A DNA stretch of 64,000 bases from Flavimaribacter sp039888615 (GTDB lineage Bacteria > Pseudomonadota > Alphaproteobacteria > Rhizobiales > Rhizobiaceae): NCBI GenBank assembly GCA_039888615.1, contig JBDQQS010000013.1; one strand, 5' to 3'. Shown here in pieces: positions 36,153-45,784 of the stretch (position 1 is its first letter; each line of letters begins with the position of its first letter). The notes under the pieces were generated by a model. The model saw nothing but the letters and a program-made list of their open reading frames with translations. It was not told the DNA's origin and did no database searches. Made by a program: the position numbers and the translations under genes.

Positions 36153-36569
36153 ATGGAAATCGTCAGTTCTTGTTGCATGGAAAAGATTGTGAAATCCTGG
36201 TCGATATTGCTTGTGGAAGACAATCCATTGGTTGCGTTAGACGCCGCCGACAGGATCGAGAGCGAAGGCTACAGGTGTATCGTCGCCCATGATCAAGACA
36301 GCGCATTCAAATTGCTGGAAAATGCTACAATTGATTGCGCTTTGTTGGATTTTGATTTGGGCAATGAAAGCAGTGCCGATATAGCCCTTCAGCTCAACAG
36401 ATCCGGTCAGCCTTATGTCTTTGTGACGGGTCGTGGCCGGGACGATATCAGGCAATGTTTGGGGTCTGATGTTCAAGTCTTCAGCAAACCTGTCAATTAT
36501 GCGGATCTGGCAAACAGACTTGTGGACTCGCTCGGCGCGTGGTCGGGCCAATCATCCGCCGGGTTCTGA
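36153..36569 (+). CDS. Stand-alone response-regulator receiver domain protein
   Basis: 138 aa. Acidic pair in SILLVEDNPLVALDAA, phosphoacceptor aspartate in CALLDFDLGNESSADIAL, conserved threonine in PYVFVTGRG, and lysine in QVFSKPVNYADL. No output domain follows, so it may act by protein-protein contact or within a phosphorelay. No histidine kinase is in the window. Start may instead be ATG 36177; neither has a clear ribosome-binding site. Confidence 0.85.
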   Translation: MEIVSSCCMEKIVKSWSILLVEDNPLVALDAADRIESEGYRCIVAHDQDSAFKLLENATIDCALLDFDLGNESSADIALQLNRSGQPYVFVTGRGRDDIRQCLGSDVQVFSKPVNYADLANRLVDSLGAWSGQSSAGF

Positions 36570-36695
36570 AGGCGTGTCAGGCGCCCCTCGACCTCGCACA
36601 CGCCATTTCACGGGAAAGTGCTTACGCCGACCTCTCAAAGAACGGGTTTGATGCGCTAGCTAAGACCTCAAGTTATCTTCACGCGGAGCGTCGCC

Positions 36696-38165
36696 ATGCT
36701 CAGGTACCTAGCCAAAGTCGCCGTCCTGTCTTTCATTGTCATTGCAGCGCCCTCTTTGTCGCAGGAGGCGTCATCAGCCGATGGCGTCCTGGCTCTGATT
36801 CCGGCCGATTCCAAAACGCAACACATCCTCTCCACGCCGTCAGGTGATATCGGATACGAAGCGACCGCCGGTACGTTCGACCTGTTCGGACAGGATGGCG
36901 CCCTCTCCGCAAAGGTCTTCTACACGGCCTATGTCGCCGAGGGCCAGTCCAGCGACCGGCCGATCACATTCGTCTTCAATGGCGGGCCCGGCGCCGCCTC
37001 GGCCTATCTGCATATTGGCCTCGTCGGTCCGCGTATCCTCGAGTTCGATCGCAACGCCCGGAACGGGACAACGCCTTCCCTGTCGGACAATCCGGACAGC
37101 TGGTTGCCCTTTACCGACCTCGTGCTGATCGATCCCGTCGGAACCGGCTGGAGCCGGGCGTCCGGCGGCGATGCGGCGGACCGGTTCTATGGCGTGCGTC
37201 AGGACGCCGACAGCCTCGCAAAGGTGATTGCGCTCTATGTCCAGGAAAATGGTCGCCTGGAATCGCCCAAATACCTGCTCGGCGAGAGCTATGGCGGCTT
37301 TCGCGCCGCCAAGGTGACCAAGGTCCTGAAGGACCGGCAAGGCATGCTTGTCTCCGGGATCGTCATGGTGTCGCCGATGATCGAAGGTCGATTCCTGACG
37401 AGCACGGAAGAAGATCCGCTTGCGGCCGCGCTGCTGCTGCCCTCCATCGCCGCCGCTCGGCTGGAGCGTGACGATCAATTCACACCCGAAAAACTGGTTG
37501 ACGTCGAACGCTTCGCCATGAACGACTATCTCGTTTCTCTGGCTGGACCGCCCCCGATGGGTGACGAAGCGACGGTATTCTACACGCACGTTTCGGATAT
37601 AACCGGCATTCCTCAGGACAACGTGGAAGCTGGACGCGGTTTCGTTGGGGGATTCCTGGCGAAGAACACAGCGGGAAGAAACGAGATCGTAAGCCGTTAC
37701 GATTCCGCGCTCGCCGCCCCCGACGCCTATCCGGAGCGGGGCTATGTTCGCAATGACGATCCCGTCCTCGACGGCTATACACGGGCCTACGGGTCGGCCT
37801 TAGCCACCTACGCCAATCGGGAGCTCGGCTACGAATGCCGTCTCACCTATGTTCTGCTCAACAGCGAGATCAACCGGCGCTGGGACTGGAGAGGCAGCCG
37901 CTTGACGGCTAGCGCGAGCGACGATATCCGCGATCTTCTTTCGGTGATTCCGTCTTTTCGCCTTATGATTGTTCACGGATACAGCGATACGTTGACGCCC
38001 TACGGCGTCAGCCGTTTCGTGCTTGATCACCTGCCTCCCGCCCTCGCCGTCGGCCGCACTGACCTGCGCGTCTATCGCGGCGGTCACATGTTCTACACCA
38101 ATCCGGAGTCGCGCCGCGCGCTGAAACTGGACATTCGTATATTCTATGAACTTCAGGGCACTTGA
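36696..38165 (+). CDS. Exported serine carboxypeptidase, S10 family
   Basis: 489 aa. Signal peptide YLAKVAVLSFIVIAAPSLSQ. Oxyanion region PITFVFNGGPGAASAYLH, LIDPVGTGWSRA, nucleophile serine in YLLGESYGGFRAAK, aspartate in IVHGYSDTLTPYGVSRFV, and histidine in RVYRGGHMFYTN: the full S10 triad. Bacterial members are periplasmic or secreted and probably trim peptides from the C-terminus. No partner gene is evident; the receiver-domain gene lies upstream. Confidence 0.9.
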   Translation: MLRYLAKVAVLSFIVIAAPSLSQEASSADGVLALIPADSKTQHILSTPSGDIGYEATAGTFDLFGQDGALSAKVFYTAYVAEGQSSDRPITFVFNGGPGAASAYLHIGLVGPRILEFDRNARNGTTPSLSDNPDSWLPFTDLVLIDPVGTGWSRASGGDAADRFYGVRQDADSLAKVIALYVQENGRLESPKYLLGESYGGFRAAKVTKVLKDRQGMLVSGIVMVSPMIEGRFLTSTEEDPLAAALLLPSIAAARLERDDQFTPEKLVDVERFAMNDYLVSLAGPPPMGDEATVFYTHVSDITGIPQDNVEAGRGFVGGFLAKNTAGRNEIVSRYDSALAAPDAYPERGYVRNDDPVLDGYTRAYGSALATYANRELGYECRLTYVLLNSEINRRWDWRGSRLTASASDDIRDLLSVIPSFRLMIVHGYSDTLTPYGVSRFVLDHLPPALAVGRTDLRVYRGGHMFYTNPESRRALKLDIRIFYELQGT

Positions 38166-38372
38166 TGCGTAAAAAGGAAAATAGATTTTATTCAAACTAT
38201 ATCACTGGATTAGATGTATTATATCTATATAGTAAATTCAAATAGAAACGTATTAATGTTATTCATAATACTTTAGATAGATATATGGTAATTTGTATTG
38301 TTTATTAGAAAATGTATTTCTATTCTTCTTCCGAACGTGAATGTATAATCTGTGATCAGAAGGGGACTTGAA
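38166..38372. other. AT-rich intergenic region
   Basis: By eye about three quarters A+T, against clearly GC-rich neighbours. It contains several promoter-like TATAAT-like words (for example TATATCTATATAG) and no open frame. It ends in AAGGGGAC, the ribosome-binding site of the next gene. The composition suggests recent acquisition or a silencer-bound (H-NS-like) region. Confidence 0.6.
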
Positions 38373-38879
38373 ATGAGTAAGACGATCAAAATTACTGCTA
38401 TTACTTTTGCTGCTGCAGTAAGCGTGACTTCTGCTTATGCATATAAATCACACTGTGAATGGAACATTACATCATTCAATGTTGAAGGTGGCCGCAATAT
38501 CGCCGTCAGCTATTTCGAACACCCTCACCAACCGGAGGCCGTTAAAACTTATGTCAAGACGCTTCGTGATGCAGGCATGACTGTCATCACCCAGAAAGAT
38601 CTTGTGCGAGGTGTAAGAATTCCGCCGATTGCAGAAGGCAAATCACTCGTTGTCGTATTTGAGGAAATGCCCCGCGACATAGTTAACTCCCACTTTCCAT
38701 CTCCCGACACGGATATGCACATCGTCCAGATCGATACGCGCGCCACGGACAGTCTGGTCAACAGCGTGAAGGCCAACTACACCTCGCGTGAACTTGCGGC
38801 GCATCCGATCAAAAATGAGCAGGTTGATGTCTATGTCGACGCCTACCTGGCCCATTACCGGCAGCTCAAGAAGCAGTAA
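38373..38879 (+). CDS. Exported protein of unknown function
   Basis: 168 aa. Signal peptide IKITAITFAAAVSVTSAYAY with an Ala-Tyr-Ala cleavage site. The mature domain of about 140 residues has alternating strands and helices (NIAVSYFEHPHQPEAVKTYV, SLVVVFEEMPRDIV) and one cysteine near the mature N-terminus. I do not recognise the family. Its codon use is more AT-rich at the 5' end than its neighbours. Monocistronic, behind the AT-rich region. Confidence 0.65.
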   Translation: MSKTIKITAITFAAAVSVTSAYAYKSHCEWNITSFNVEGGRNIAVSYFEHPHQPEAVKTYVKTLRDAGMTVITQKDLVRGVRIPPIAEGKSLVVVFEEMPRDIVNSHFPSPDTDMHIVQIDTRATDSLVNSVKANYTSRELAAHPIKNEQVDVYVDAYLAHYRQLKKQ

Positions 38880-39046
38880 ATGCAAGTGTGATTGACTTCT
38901 TGGTTTGTTGTTCCGGCTGGCCGCGGTCGGCCGGTCAGAATTTCACCGAAACAGCCAATTCCGACAATCCGTGGTTCTGCGTCCGCTTGCGGAGCCATCT
39001 CTTTTGAGACACTATTGCCTGAATTCCCGTTTACCGGAAACAGAGC

Positions 39047-39817
39047 ATGGTGAGTCTAAGCGCCAGAGAGTCCGGCATTGTTTTTAAAATCATGGGCGAA
39101 TTGGCCAACGACCATGATCCCACGGAATTGCGCCGACAGGTTGGTCCGCTGATCATGGATCTGCTCAAGGCCCAGTATCTCGCCTCCTATGTCTGGGACG
39201 AAAACTCCTCGATCTTCGGAAATCGCATCGCCTTGAATATGTCGGACGACAATCTGACATCTTACGAAGACTATTATCAGTTCCATGACCCGATCACCCC
39301 GCGCCTGCAGCGGCGTCGGCGCACGACGAGCGTCAACGAGGTAATGTCTCGCCGCGCCTTCGAGCGCAGCGAATTCTTCAACGATTTCCTGAAGAGAGAC
39401 GGTCTGTGTTTTGGCATCAACTACTATGCCTATAGCGGCGACACGAATATCGGCGATCTCCGAATATGGCGCGGGTTCGGGCGGGAGGACTTTCAGACCC
39501 GCGACATCGAGATCCTTGACCTGATCGGACCGGCCTTCACCAACGCCATGCGTCTCGCTCTTGCCCGACAGGCGGACCGGGACGGACCGTCGCGCGAGAT
39601 CATGCTGAACGCGATCGAGCGCGCGTCGCGAGCATGTGGCCTGACGGATCGTGAAAAGCAGATCGCCGCTGCGCTCGCTTCAGGCAGGACGGATCAGCAG
39701 ATCGCAGATCTTTGCTTTATCTCTGTGTCGACCGTGCGCACGCATGTGAAGAACATCTACCGCAAGTTCTGCGTTGGCAGCCGAACCCAGCTCATACACC
39801 GCATCACCCTGCAATAG
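39047..39817 (+). CDS. LuxR family transcriptional regulator
   Basis: 256 aa. The C-terminal LuxR helix-turn-helix is clear: GLTDREKQIAAALASGRTDQ, then ADLCFISVSTVRTHVKNIYR. The N-terminal about 170 residues form an alpha/beta sensor domain that I cannot place among acyl-homoserine-lactone binders; the usual autoinducer-site WxxxY pattern is not obvious. It lies about 105 bases ahead of, and on the same strand as, the amidase and amide-transporter genes, which it may regulate. Confidence 0.82.
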   Translation: MVSLSARESGIVFKIMGELANDHDPTELRRQVGPLIMDLLKAQYLASYVWDENSSIFGNRIALNMSDDNLTSYEDYYQFHDPITPRLQRRRRTTSVNEVMSRRAFERSEFFNDFLKRDGLCFGINYYAYSGDTNIGDLRIWRGFGREDFQTRDIEILDLIGPAFTNAMRLALARQADRDGPSREIMLNAIERASRACGLTDREKQIAAALASGRTDQQIADLCFISVSTVRTHVKNIYRKFCVGSRTQLIHRITLQ

Positions 39818-39922
39818 CTGGCCTGAATATCCTCAATATTGGGGATAGGAACACTATCGCGACTGCCGGATACTCCCTGTTTGATCGCTATTCATTACGG
39901 ATCATGTTCCGGGAGACGCGCC

Positions 39923-41326
39923 ATGAAGAATCCAACCGAACTTGGTGTCCAGGAGGCTGTCCACGCGATGCGCTCAGGCGCGCTGTCGAGCCGGGCGCTC
40001 GTTGATGCGCTCATCGAACGCTGCGAACGCCATTCCGATCTCGGCGCGTTTACCGCGGTTGACTGGCGCCGTTTGCGCGACGACGCCGACCAGGCCGACG
40101 ACAGCGGTCGGTCGGAGGCGCCGCTTCATGGCGTTCCGCTTGTTATCAAGGACAATATCAATACAGCGAAACTGACTACTTGCGCTGGCTCGGGCGCTCT
40201 GAAAGATCATGTCGCCAGGTCAGATGCGTCGGCTGTGGCGCAGCTCTTCGACGCCGGAGCTCTGCTCGGCGCGAAGGGCAACATGCATGAGTTGGCGTTT
40301 GGCGTCACGAGCAACAACGCTGTGACAGGGGCTGCCCGCAATCCGTATGATCAGCGGATGATCCCGGGCGGATCCAGCGGCGGCGTTGCGGCGGCCGTCG
40401 CCGCCGATCTTATGCCGGCCGGCATAGGAACCGACACCGGCGCTTCGGTGCGCCAACCAGCGGCGTTGTGCGGCGTGGTCGGATTCCGACCCACGGTCGG
40501 CCGCTACAGCAGCGACGGCGTTGTACCGATTTCCCATACCCGCGACACGGTCGGCCCAATTACAAAATCCGTCGCCGATGCGCGTCTGCTTGATGTGGTG
40601 ATGAGCGGAGATAACAGCAAACCTGCAAATCTCCGGCTCTCAGATTTGCGAATCGGCGTACCCAGGATCACATTTTACCAGGATCTCGAAACGGACGTCG
40701 CCTCGGCTGCGGAGGCCTTTCTGAAGGCGCTAAGGGACGCCGGCGTCACACTCATCGAAGCCGAGATCCCTGAACTTATGGAAACAGACGAAGCCGTCAG
40801 CTTCCCGGTGGTGCTGTACGAATTCATGCAGGATCTGCCGGCCTATCTGAAAGAAAACGGTCTGGATCTCACCATGGAGCAGATCTGCGCTGGAGCTGGC
40901 AGCCCCGACGTAAAGGGATTGATCGCGTCGCTGCTCGGCGATGGCGCAATACCGGAAGGCGCATATCGCAACGCCGTTGATGTCGCGCGCCCGAAACTGC
41001 GGAAACTCTATGCCGATCATTTTGCCGAACACCGGCTGGATGCAGTGTTGTTTCCGACGACTCCTTTGACGGCGCGTCCGATCGGTGATGACGAAACCGT
41101 GGAACTGAACGGCGCGCGCGTTCCGACTTTCGCAACTTTCATTCGCAATACCGACCCGGGAAGCAATGCGGCCATTCCCGGTATCAGCATTCCTGTCGCT
41201 CTTTCTTCCACCGGCTTGCCAATCGGCATGGAATTGGACGGACCGGAAAACTCCGACAGCCACCTGCTCGACGTCGCAGAGATGCTCGAAGACATCGCGG
41301 CATTTTCATCCAAACCGAAATTATGA
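39923..41326 (+). CDS. Amidase signature family hydrolase
   Basis: 467 aa. Ser-cisSer-Lys triad: lysine in GVPLVIKDNINTAKLTTC, glycine-serine rich loop MIPGGSSGGVAAAVAADL, and nucleophile serine in GTDTGASVRQPAALCGVVGF. It hydrolyses an amide to acid plus ammonia. The four genes behind it encode an amide/urea-type ABC importer, so the substrate is probably an imported short amide; this is inference. GGGAG at 39911-39915 precedes ATG 39923. Confidence 0.9.
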   Translation: MKNPTELGVQEAVHAMRSGALSSRALVDALIERCERHSDLGAFTAVDWRRLRDDADQADDSGRSEAPLHGVPLVIKDNINTAKLTTCAGSGALKDHVARSDASAVAQLFDAGALLGAKGNMHELAFGVTSNNAVTGAARNPYDQRMIPGGSSGGVAAAVAADLMPAGIGTDTGASVRQPAALCGVVGFRPTVGRYSSDGVVPISHTRDTVGPITKSVADARLLDVVMSGDNSKPANLRLSDLRIGVPRITFYQDLETDVASAAEAFLKALRDAGVTLIEAEIPELMETDEAVSFPVVLYEFMQDLPAYLKENGLDLTMEQICAGAGSPDVKGLIASLLGDGAIPEGAYRNAVDVARPKLRKLYADHFAEHRLDAVLFPTTPLTARPIGDDETVELNGARVPTFATFIRNTDPGSNAAIPGISIPVALSSTGLPIGMELDGPENSDSHLLDVAEMLEDIAAFSSKPKL

Positions 41327-41346
41327 CAAGAACTGGGAGAATTCCG

Positions 41347-42513
41347 ATGAAAAGACGGACGCTTCTTAAGACATCCACTGCAGCGGCGCTGCTTGCAATG
41401 ACGCTTGCTGGTCCGGTGGCGTCAGCCTTCGCGGCCGACGATCCGGTCAAGGTCGGCATCCTCATCCCGCAATCCGGGCCAGGCGGACTCTTCGGTCCGT
41501 CGAGCAAGAACAGCGCCGAACTCGCAGTCGAGGAAATCAACGCCGGCGGCGGCATTCTGGGCCGGATGGTCGAACCTTTATACGCCGATGTCGGCGGACC
41601 ACCCTCCGATGCAATCCAGGCGGCGCTCAAGCTATGGAAAGGCGAGAATGTCGAGGCTTTCATCGGCATGCATGACAGCGCCGTGCGCGGGGCGCTGGAC
41701 AATCTCTTCAAGGGTCAGGTCCCCTACATCTACACGCCGGTTTACGAAGGCGGTGAATGCGCAGACGGCGTCTATGTCCTCGGCGAAACGCCTGCGCAGC
41801 AGCTTGAGCCGGTTATACCGTGGATGGCGGAGAACAAGGGCGCATCGAAATGGTACCTGATCGGCAATGACTATAATTGGCCGCGCGACACCAATGCGGC
41901 GGCCAAGACCTATATCGAAGCTTCAGGCGGAACCGTGGTCGGTGAGGAATATCTCCCCTTTACCGCCGACAATTTCGATTCCAACCTCGCAAAGATCAAG
42001 GATAGCGGCGCTGACGCCGTTCTGGTGACGCTGGTCGGCGGCGCTTCAGTGGGCTTCAACCGGGCGTTCGCCAGTTTCGGACTTTCCGATGACGTGACGC
42101 GTCTCGGCACATTGATCGAGGAAAATACGCTGGCTGGCATCGGCGCGGAAAACTCGAAGAACCTCTTTTCCTCCGCCGGATACTTCGCCAATATAGATAC
42201 AGAGCCGGCAAAGAAATTTGCGGAAGCCTACACGGCGAAGTTTGGCGAAGACGCGCCGGTGCTGAATTCGCTTGGCGAATCTGTCTATGACGGCCTTCTG
42301 CTTCTGAAGGCGATCGCCGACAAGGCCGGCTCGCTCGACGTCGCGGCCATGGACAAGGCCGCCGAGGGCGTTAGCTACAGCGGACCGCGCGGTGAAGCCA
42401 CCCTCGAGCAGCGGCACACGACCAAGGACATCTACCTTGCAGAGGCCAACGGCGCGGATTTCACCGTCGTTGAGACCTTCAGCAAAGTCGGCGCAGGCGA
42501 CAACTGCCAGTGA
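41347..42513 (+). CDS. Amide/urea-type ABC transporter substrate-binding protein
   Basis: 388 aa. Leader KRRTLLKTSTAAALLAMTLA with a twin-arginine pair, so Tat export is possible. Type I periplasmic binding fold of the UrtA/AmiC/FmdD group: VGILIPQSGPGGLFGPSSKN, then IYTPVYEGGECADGVYVLGE and KWYLIGNDYNWPRDTNAAAK. The ligand is probably a short amide or urea given the amidase upstream. GGGAG seven to twelve bases ahead of the ATG. First gene of the transporter operon. Confidence 0.88.
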   Translation: MKRRTLLKTSTAAALLAMTLAGPVASAFAADDPVKVGILIPQSGPGGLFGPSSKNSAELAVEEINAGGGILGRMVEPLYADVGGPPSDAIQAALKLWKGENVEAFIGMHDSAVRGALDNLFKGQVPYIYTPVYEGGECADGVYVLGETPAQQLEPVIPWMAENKGASKWYLIGNDYNWPRDTNAAAKTYIEASGGTVVGEEYLPFTADNFDSNLAKIKDSGADAVLVTLVGGASVGFNRAFASFGLSDDVTRLGTLIEENTLAGIGAENSKNLFSSAGYFANIDTEPAKKFAEAYTAKFGEDAPVLNSLGESVYDGLLLLKAIADKAGSLDVAAMDKAAEGVSYSGPRGEATLEQRHTTKDIYLAEANGADFTVVETFSKVGAGDNCQ

Positions 42514-42520
42514 GGGCAGG

Positions 42521-43372
42521 ATGGAACTCGTTGCACTGCAGGCACTGAACTTCGTCTATATCTCTCTGACCCTGGCGCTCGTCGCGCTGGGGTTGGCCGT
42601 GGTCTTCGGTCTGCTCGGCGTCATGAACATGGCGCATGGCGAATTCGTCATGCTCGGCGCATACAGCGTTCTCGTCGTCCAGAACGCCGGTCTGCCGTTG
42701 CTCGCCGCCCTGCCGCTTGCGCTCGCTGTATGCGCCGCCTTTGGCTGGCTGCTGGAATTTTTCGTAATCCGCCATCTCTACCGGCGGCCTTTCGACACGC
42801 TGCTGGCGACCTGGGGGCTTGCTATCCTCATGCGTGAAATCGTCGAGGCTGTCTTCGGCCGTGACTACAAGAGCGTCAATCAGAGTCTGCCTGGCACGGT
42901 TGAGGTCCTTGGCGCCGTCTATCCGGCCTATCGCGTTGTTCTCATGGCGCTGATGGTTGCATTCTTCGCCGGACTTTTCCTGTGGTATCGCCGCAGCAAC
43001 ACGGGCGCGCGCATCAAGGCGATGGTCTCGAACCCGGCCTTGGCCACAGCCGTTGGCGTCAATACGGCGGTCCTTGCCCGCGGCGCTTTCATTTTCGGCG
43101 TATGCATGGCGGGTCTCGCCGGCGTGGCGCTGGCGCCTCTCGTGCGGGTCGAACCCTATATGGGCATTGACTACCTGTTGTCTTCCTTCTTTATCCTCGT
43201 GGTCGGCGGGCTCGGCTCGCTAGCCGGCCTGCTGGTCGGATCGACAGTCATCGGCGGGTCCGACGCCATTGTTTCGGCTATCACCAGCAAGACCGGCGGC
43301 TACATGACCGTCCTCGTTATCTCGATTCTTTTCCTCTGGCTGAGACCCAATGGCATCGTCTCGCGCGATTAA
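42521..43372 (+). CDS. ABC transporter permease, LivH/UrtB type
   Basis: 283 aa with about eight hydrophobic helices. Family marks: VVFGLLGVMNMAHGEFVMLG and GLAGVALAPLVRVEPYMGID, LVVGGLGSLAGLLVGSTVIG. It forms one half of the transmembrane channel for the amide/urea-type importer. Starts seven bases after the binding-protein stop, and its last 23 bases overlap the next gene. Confidence 0.92.
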   Translation: MELVALQALNFVYISLTLALVALGLAVVFGLLGVMNMAHGEFVMLGAYSVLVVQNAGLPLLAALPLALAVCAAFGWLLEFFVIRHLYRRPFDTLLATWGLAILMREIVEAVFGRDYKSVNQSLPGTVEVLGAVYPAYRVVLMALMVAFFAGLFLWYRRSNTGARIKAMVSNPALATAVGVNTAVLARGAFIFGVCMAGLAGVALAPLVRVEPYMGIDYLLSSFFILVVGGLGSLAGLLVGSTVIGGSDAIVSAITSKTGGYMTVLVISILFLWLRPNGIVSRD

Positions 43373-45089
43373 CCTCCTCTTCCTTATCGGGCTGCTTCTC
43401 GTCCCCTTCCTGTGGGACGGTTTCGTCGCCTATCAGCTCGGCCTGTTCCTGCTTTACGGTATGGTCGGACAGGGCATCGGGCTGTGTTGGGGCAGGGCCG
43501 GCTTTCTGCCGCTCGGCCAGGCGCTGTTCTTTGGCGTCGGCGCCTATATATTCGGATCGGTGCTGAAGCTGGAGGCAGGCTCACTCTTTCTGATCGCTGG
43601 TCTTCTCGCCGCCATTCTGTTACCGGCGTTGATCGCCTTTGTGGTCGGCTTCCTCGTCTTCATCCGGCAGATCGGATCGGGTCCCTATTTTTCGCTGATC
43701 ACGCTGGCGCTGACCATGCTGGGATTTCAGCTCGCCAATTCCATGGATTGGCTGACTGGCGGCTTCAACGGAATGACAGGCATACCGGCGCTGCCGGGAA
43801 CCGAAACCTACGAGACGCTCTACTATGTCATTTGGGCGGCGTTGGTTCTCGTTTCCGGTGTGCTCGCCTATGTCGGAACCGCCCCGTTCGGACAGTCGCT
43901 GAGCGCAACTTCGCAGAATGAGGAAAGGCTTCAATATTTCGGGTTCAACACCGCGCTCCTGAAAGCGATCGCCTTTGCGATCAGCGCTGCGGTAGCCGGG
44001 CTTGCCGGCGCGCTTTTTGCACCGCATCAGGGGATCGTCACGCCGCAGTCCGTCGGGTTCCTTCTGTCTGCGGAAATTGTCGTATGGACAGCGGTCGGCG
44101 GTCGCGCAAGTCTTTTGGGACCGGTGCTCGGCGCTATCCTGATCGGTTTCATGGCGTCCGAACTGCGTGACAGCTTCCAATACTGGGAGGTGCTGATCGC
44201 GCTGGTCTTTGTCATCGTGGTGATCCGATTTCCGGGCGGTCTATGGAGCCTCGCTGAAGATCTGGCGCATCGTTTGCCGTCCTTCGGCGCGAAGGGAGCC
44301 CGCGAGCGGGATATCAAGATAGACAAGTCCCGGGCGAAAGGCCCGGTCCGGCTCGCATTCGAGGATGTCGAGCTCGTGCTTGGTCCCGTACGTATCCTCG
44401 ACAAGCTCTCTTTCCGCATCGAAACGCCGGGCGTTCACAGCATCATCGGGCCGAATGGCGCCGGAAAGACATCCGCCTTCAACGTGTTGACTGGGCGTCT
44501 GAAACCGACCGCCGGACGTATTGAGTACAATCGCGCCCAGGTTGGCGGATTGTCCCGCCACCGGATCGCACGCATGGGCATTGCGCGAAAGCTCCAGATC
44601 CCGTCGGTCTTTCCGGATCTCAGCGTCGACCGCAACGTGGATATCGCGCTTTGGGCAGGCGATCTCACGCTCGCGCAAATGTTCACTCTTCGCCCCTTTC
44701 GCTGGTCGACGCCGCTTCTCAACGAAATGTACGATATCTTTCCGTTCCTGGAAGACGGTCGTCGGCTGGCGGGTTCGCTATCGCTCGGGCAAAGGCAAAT
44801 GCTCGATTTCGCCATGACCTGCCTCACCCAGTCGCCGCTCTTGCTGCTGGACGAACCCTGCGCCGGCCTATCCTCGTCCGAAACGGGCGAGATGATCGAC
44901 GCCATCGAACGCATCGTCGGGACCACCGGATCGACGGCGATCATCATCGAACACGACATGCAGGTGGTCGAACGGCTGTCAAACCACGTCCTCGTACTGA
45001 ACCAGGGCGCCTTGCTTGCAAATGGCGCAATGGAGGAGGTCCGTTCCGATCCTGCCGTGCAGGCGGTTTATGGCGGGGGGAGCAAATGA
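43350..45089 (+). CDS. Fused ABC transporter permease-ATPase (LivM/UrtC + LivG/UrtD)
   Basis: 579 aa. Residues 1 to about 300 are a LivM-type permease (GRAGFLPLGQALFFGVGAYI; EIVVWTAVGGRASLLGPVLG). After a charged linker (about 305-330), residues 335-579 are a LivG-type ATPase. The ATPase has Walker A IIGPNGAGKTSAFNVL, signature SLSLGQRQMLDFAM, Walker B LLLLDEPCAGLSSSE and the switch histidine in IIIEHDMQVV. These are separate genes in most operons. The ATG lies inside the preceding permease gene and its stop overlaps the following ATPase start (ATGA). Confidence 0.93.
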   Translation: MASSRAINLLFLIGLLLVPFLWDGFVAYQLGLFLLYGMVGQGIGLCWGRAGFLPLGQALFFGVGAYIFGSVLKLEAGSLFLIAGLLAAILLPALIAFVVGFLVFIRQIGSGPYFSLITLALTMLGFQLANSMDWLTGGFNGMTGIPALPGTETYETLYYVIWAALVLVSGVLAYVGTAPFGQSLSATSQNEERLQYFGFNTALLKAIAFAISAAVAGLAGALFAPHQGIVTPQSVGFLLSAEIVVWTAVGGRASLLGPVLGAILIGFMASELRDSFQYWEVLIALVFVIVVIRFPGGLWSLAEDLAHRLPSFGAKGARERDIKIDKSRAKGPVRLAFEDVELVLGPVRILDKLSFRIETPGVHSIIGPNGAGKTSAFNVLTGRLKPTAGRIEYNRAQVGGLSRHRIARMGIARKLQIPSVFPDLSVDRNVDIALWAGDLTLAQMFTLRPFRWSTPLLNEMYDIFPFLEDGRRLAGSLSLGQRQMLDFAMTCLTQSPLLLLDEPCAGLSSSETGEMIDAIERIVGTTGSTAIIIEHDMQVVERLSNHVLVLNQGALLANGAMEEVRSDPAVQAVYGGGSK

Positions 45090-45784
45090 TCGGCTCCCAT
45101 TCACTTGCTATTAGCAAGCTTTCTGGCGGCTACGGCGACATCACCGTTATTCGGGACGTCTCGCTGACGGTGGAACCCGGCAAGGTCGTTTTTGTCACTG
45201 GTCGCAACGGCGTCGGAAAAACCACGTTGATCAAGCTGATAGCCGGCCAGCTTGCGGCGCAGTCTGGCCACATCATCTTCGGCGAACGCGATATGCGCGC
45301 GGAACCGCCGCATGCGCGCCGTGCGATCGGCATTGGCTATGCTCCGCAGGAATCGGTCGTATTTGACGATCTTTCCGTACGCGAGAATCTGACGCTGCAG
45401 TACCGCGATCGTGACCTCGCGCGCTACGAGGCGCTGTTTGTGTCTTTCCCGCGGCTGAAAGAACGCCGCGCCCAACGAGCCGGAACCCTCTCCGGCGGCG
45501 AAAAGAAGATTCTATCCTTCTGCCGCGCCGTCGCGGAGGACACCCGTCTTGTCATGCTGGACGAGCCGACCGAGGGGGTTCAGCCGGAAAATATCGAGCG
45601 GATGGCGAGGCATGTCGCAACCGAGGCCGGTAAAGGGCGAGGCTTCCTGGTTGTCGAACAGAATCTGGGATTTGCCGAACGCCTCGCCGACCACGCCCAT
45701 GTACTCGATCACGGGGTCTGTGTGTTCGATATGCCCGGAGGTCCGGGCTTGCGGGCGCGGCTTGCAGAAAAACTGGCGCTGTGA
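45086..45784 (+). CDS. ABC transporter ATPase, LivF/UrtE type
   Basis: 232 aa. Walker A VTGRNGVGKTTLIKLI, Q-loop GIGYAPQES, signature GTLSGGEKKILSFCRAV, Walker B LVMLDEPTEGVQPENI, and glutamine-containing switch VVEQNLGFA typical of LivF. Second nucleotide-binding subunit of the amide/urea-type importer and last gene of the operon. Confidence 0.93.
   Translation: MIGSHSLAISKLSGGYGDITVIRDVSLTVEPGKVVFVTGRNGVGKTTLIKLIAGQLAAQSGHIIFGERDMRAEPPHARRAIGIGYAPQESVVFDDLSVRENLTLQYRDRDLARYEALFVSFPRLKERRAQRAGTLSGGEKKILSFCRAVAEDTRLVMLDEPTEGVQPENIERMARHVATEAGKGRGFLVVEQNLGFAERLADHAHVLDHGVCVFDMPGGPGLRARLAEKLAL

Noticed and set aside
38166..38372. AT-rich region considered as a replication origin
   Set aside because: No DnaA-box cluster, iteron or rep/par gene is visible; a promoter or acquired segment explains it better.
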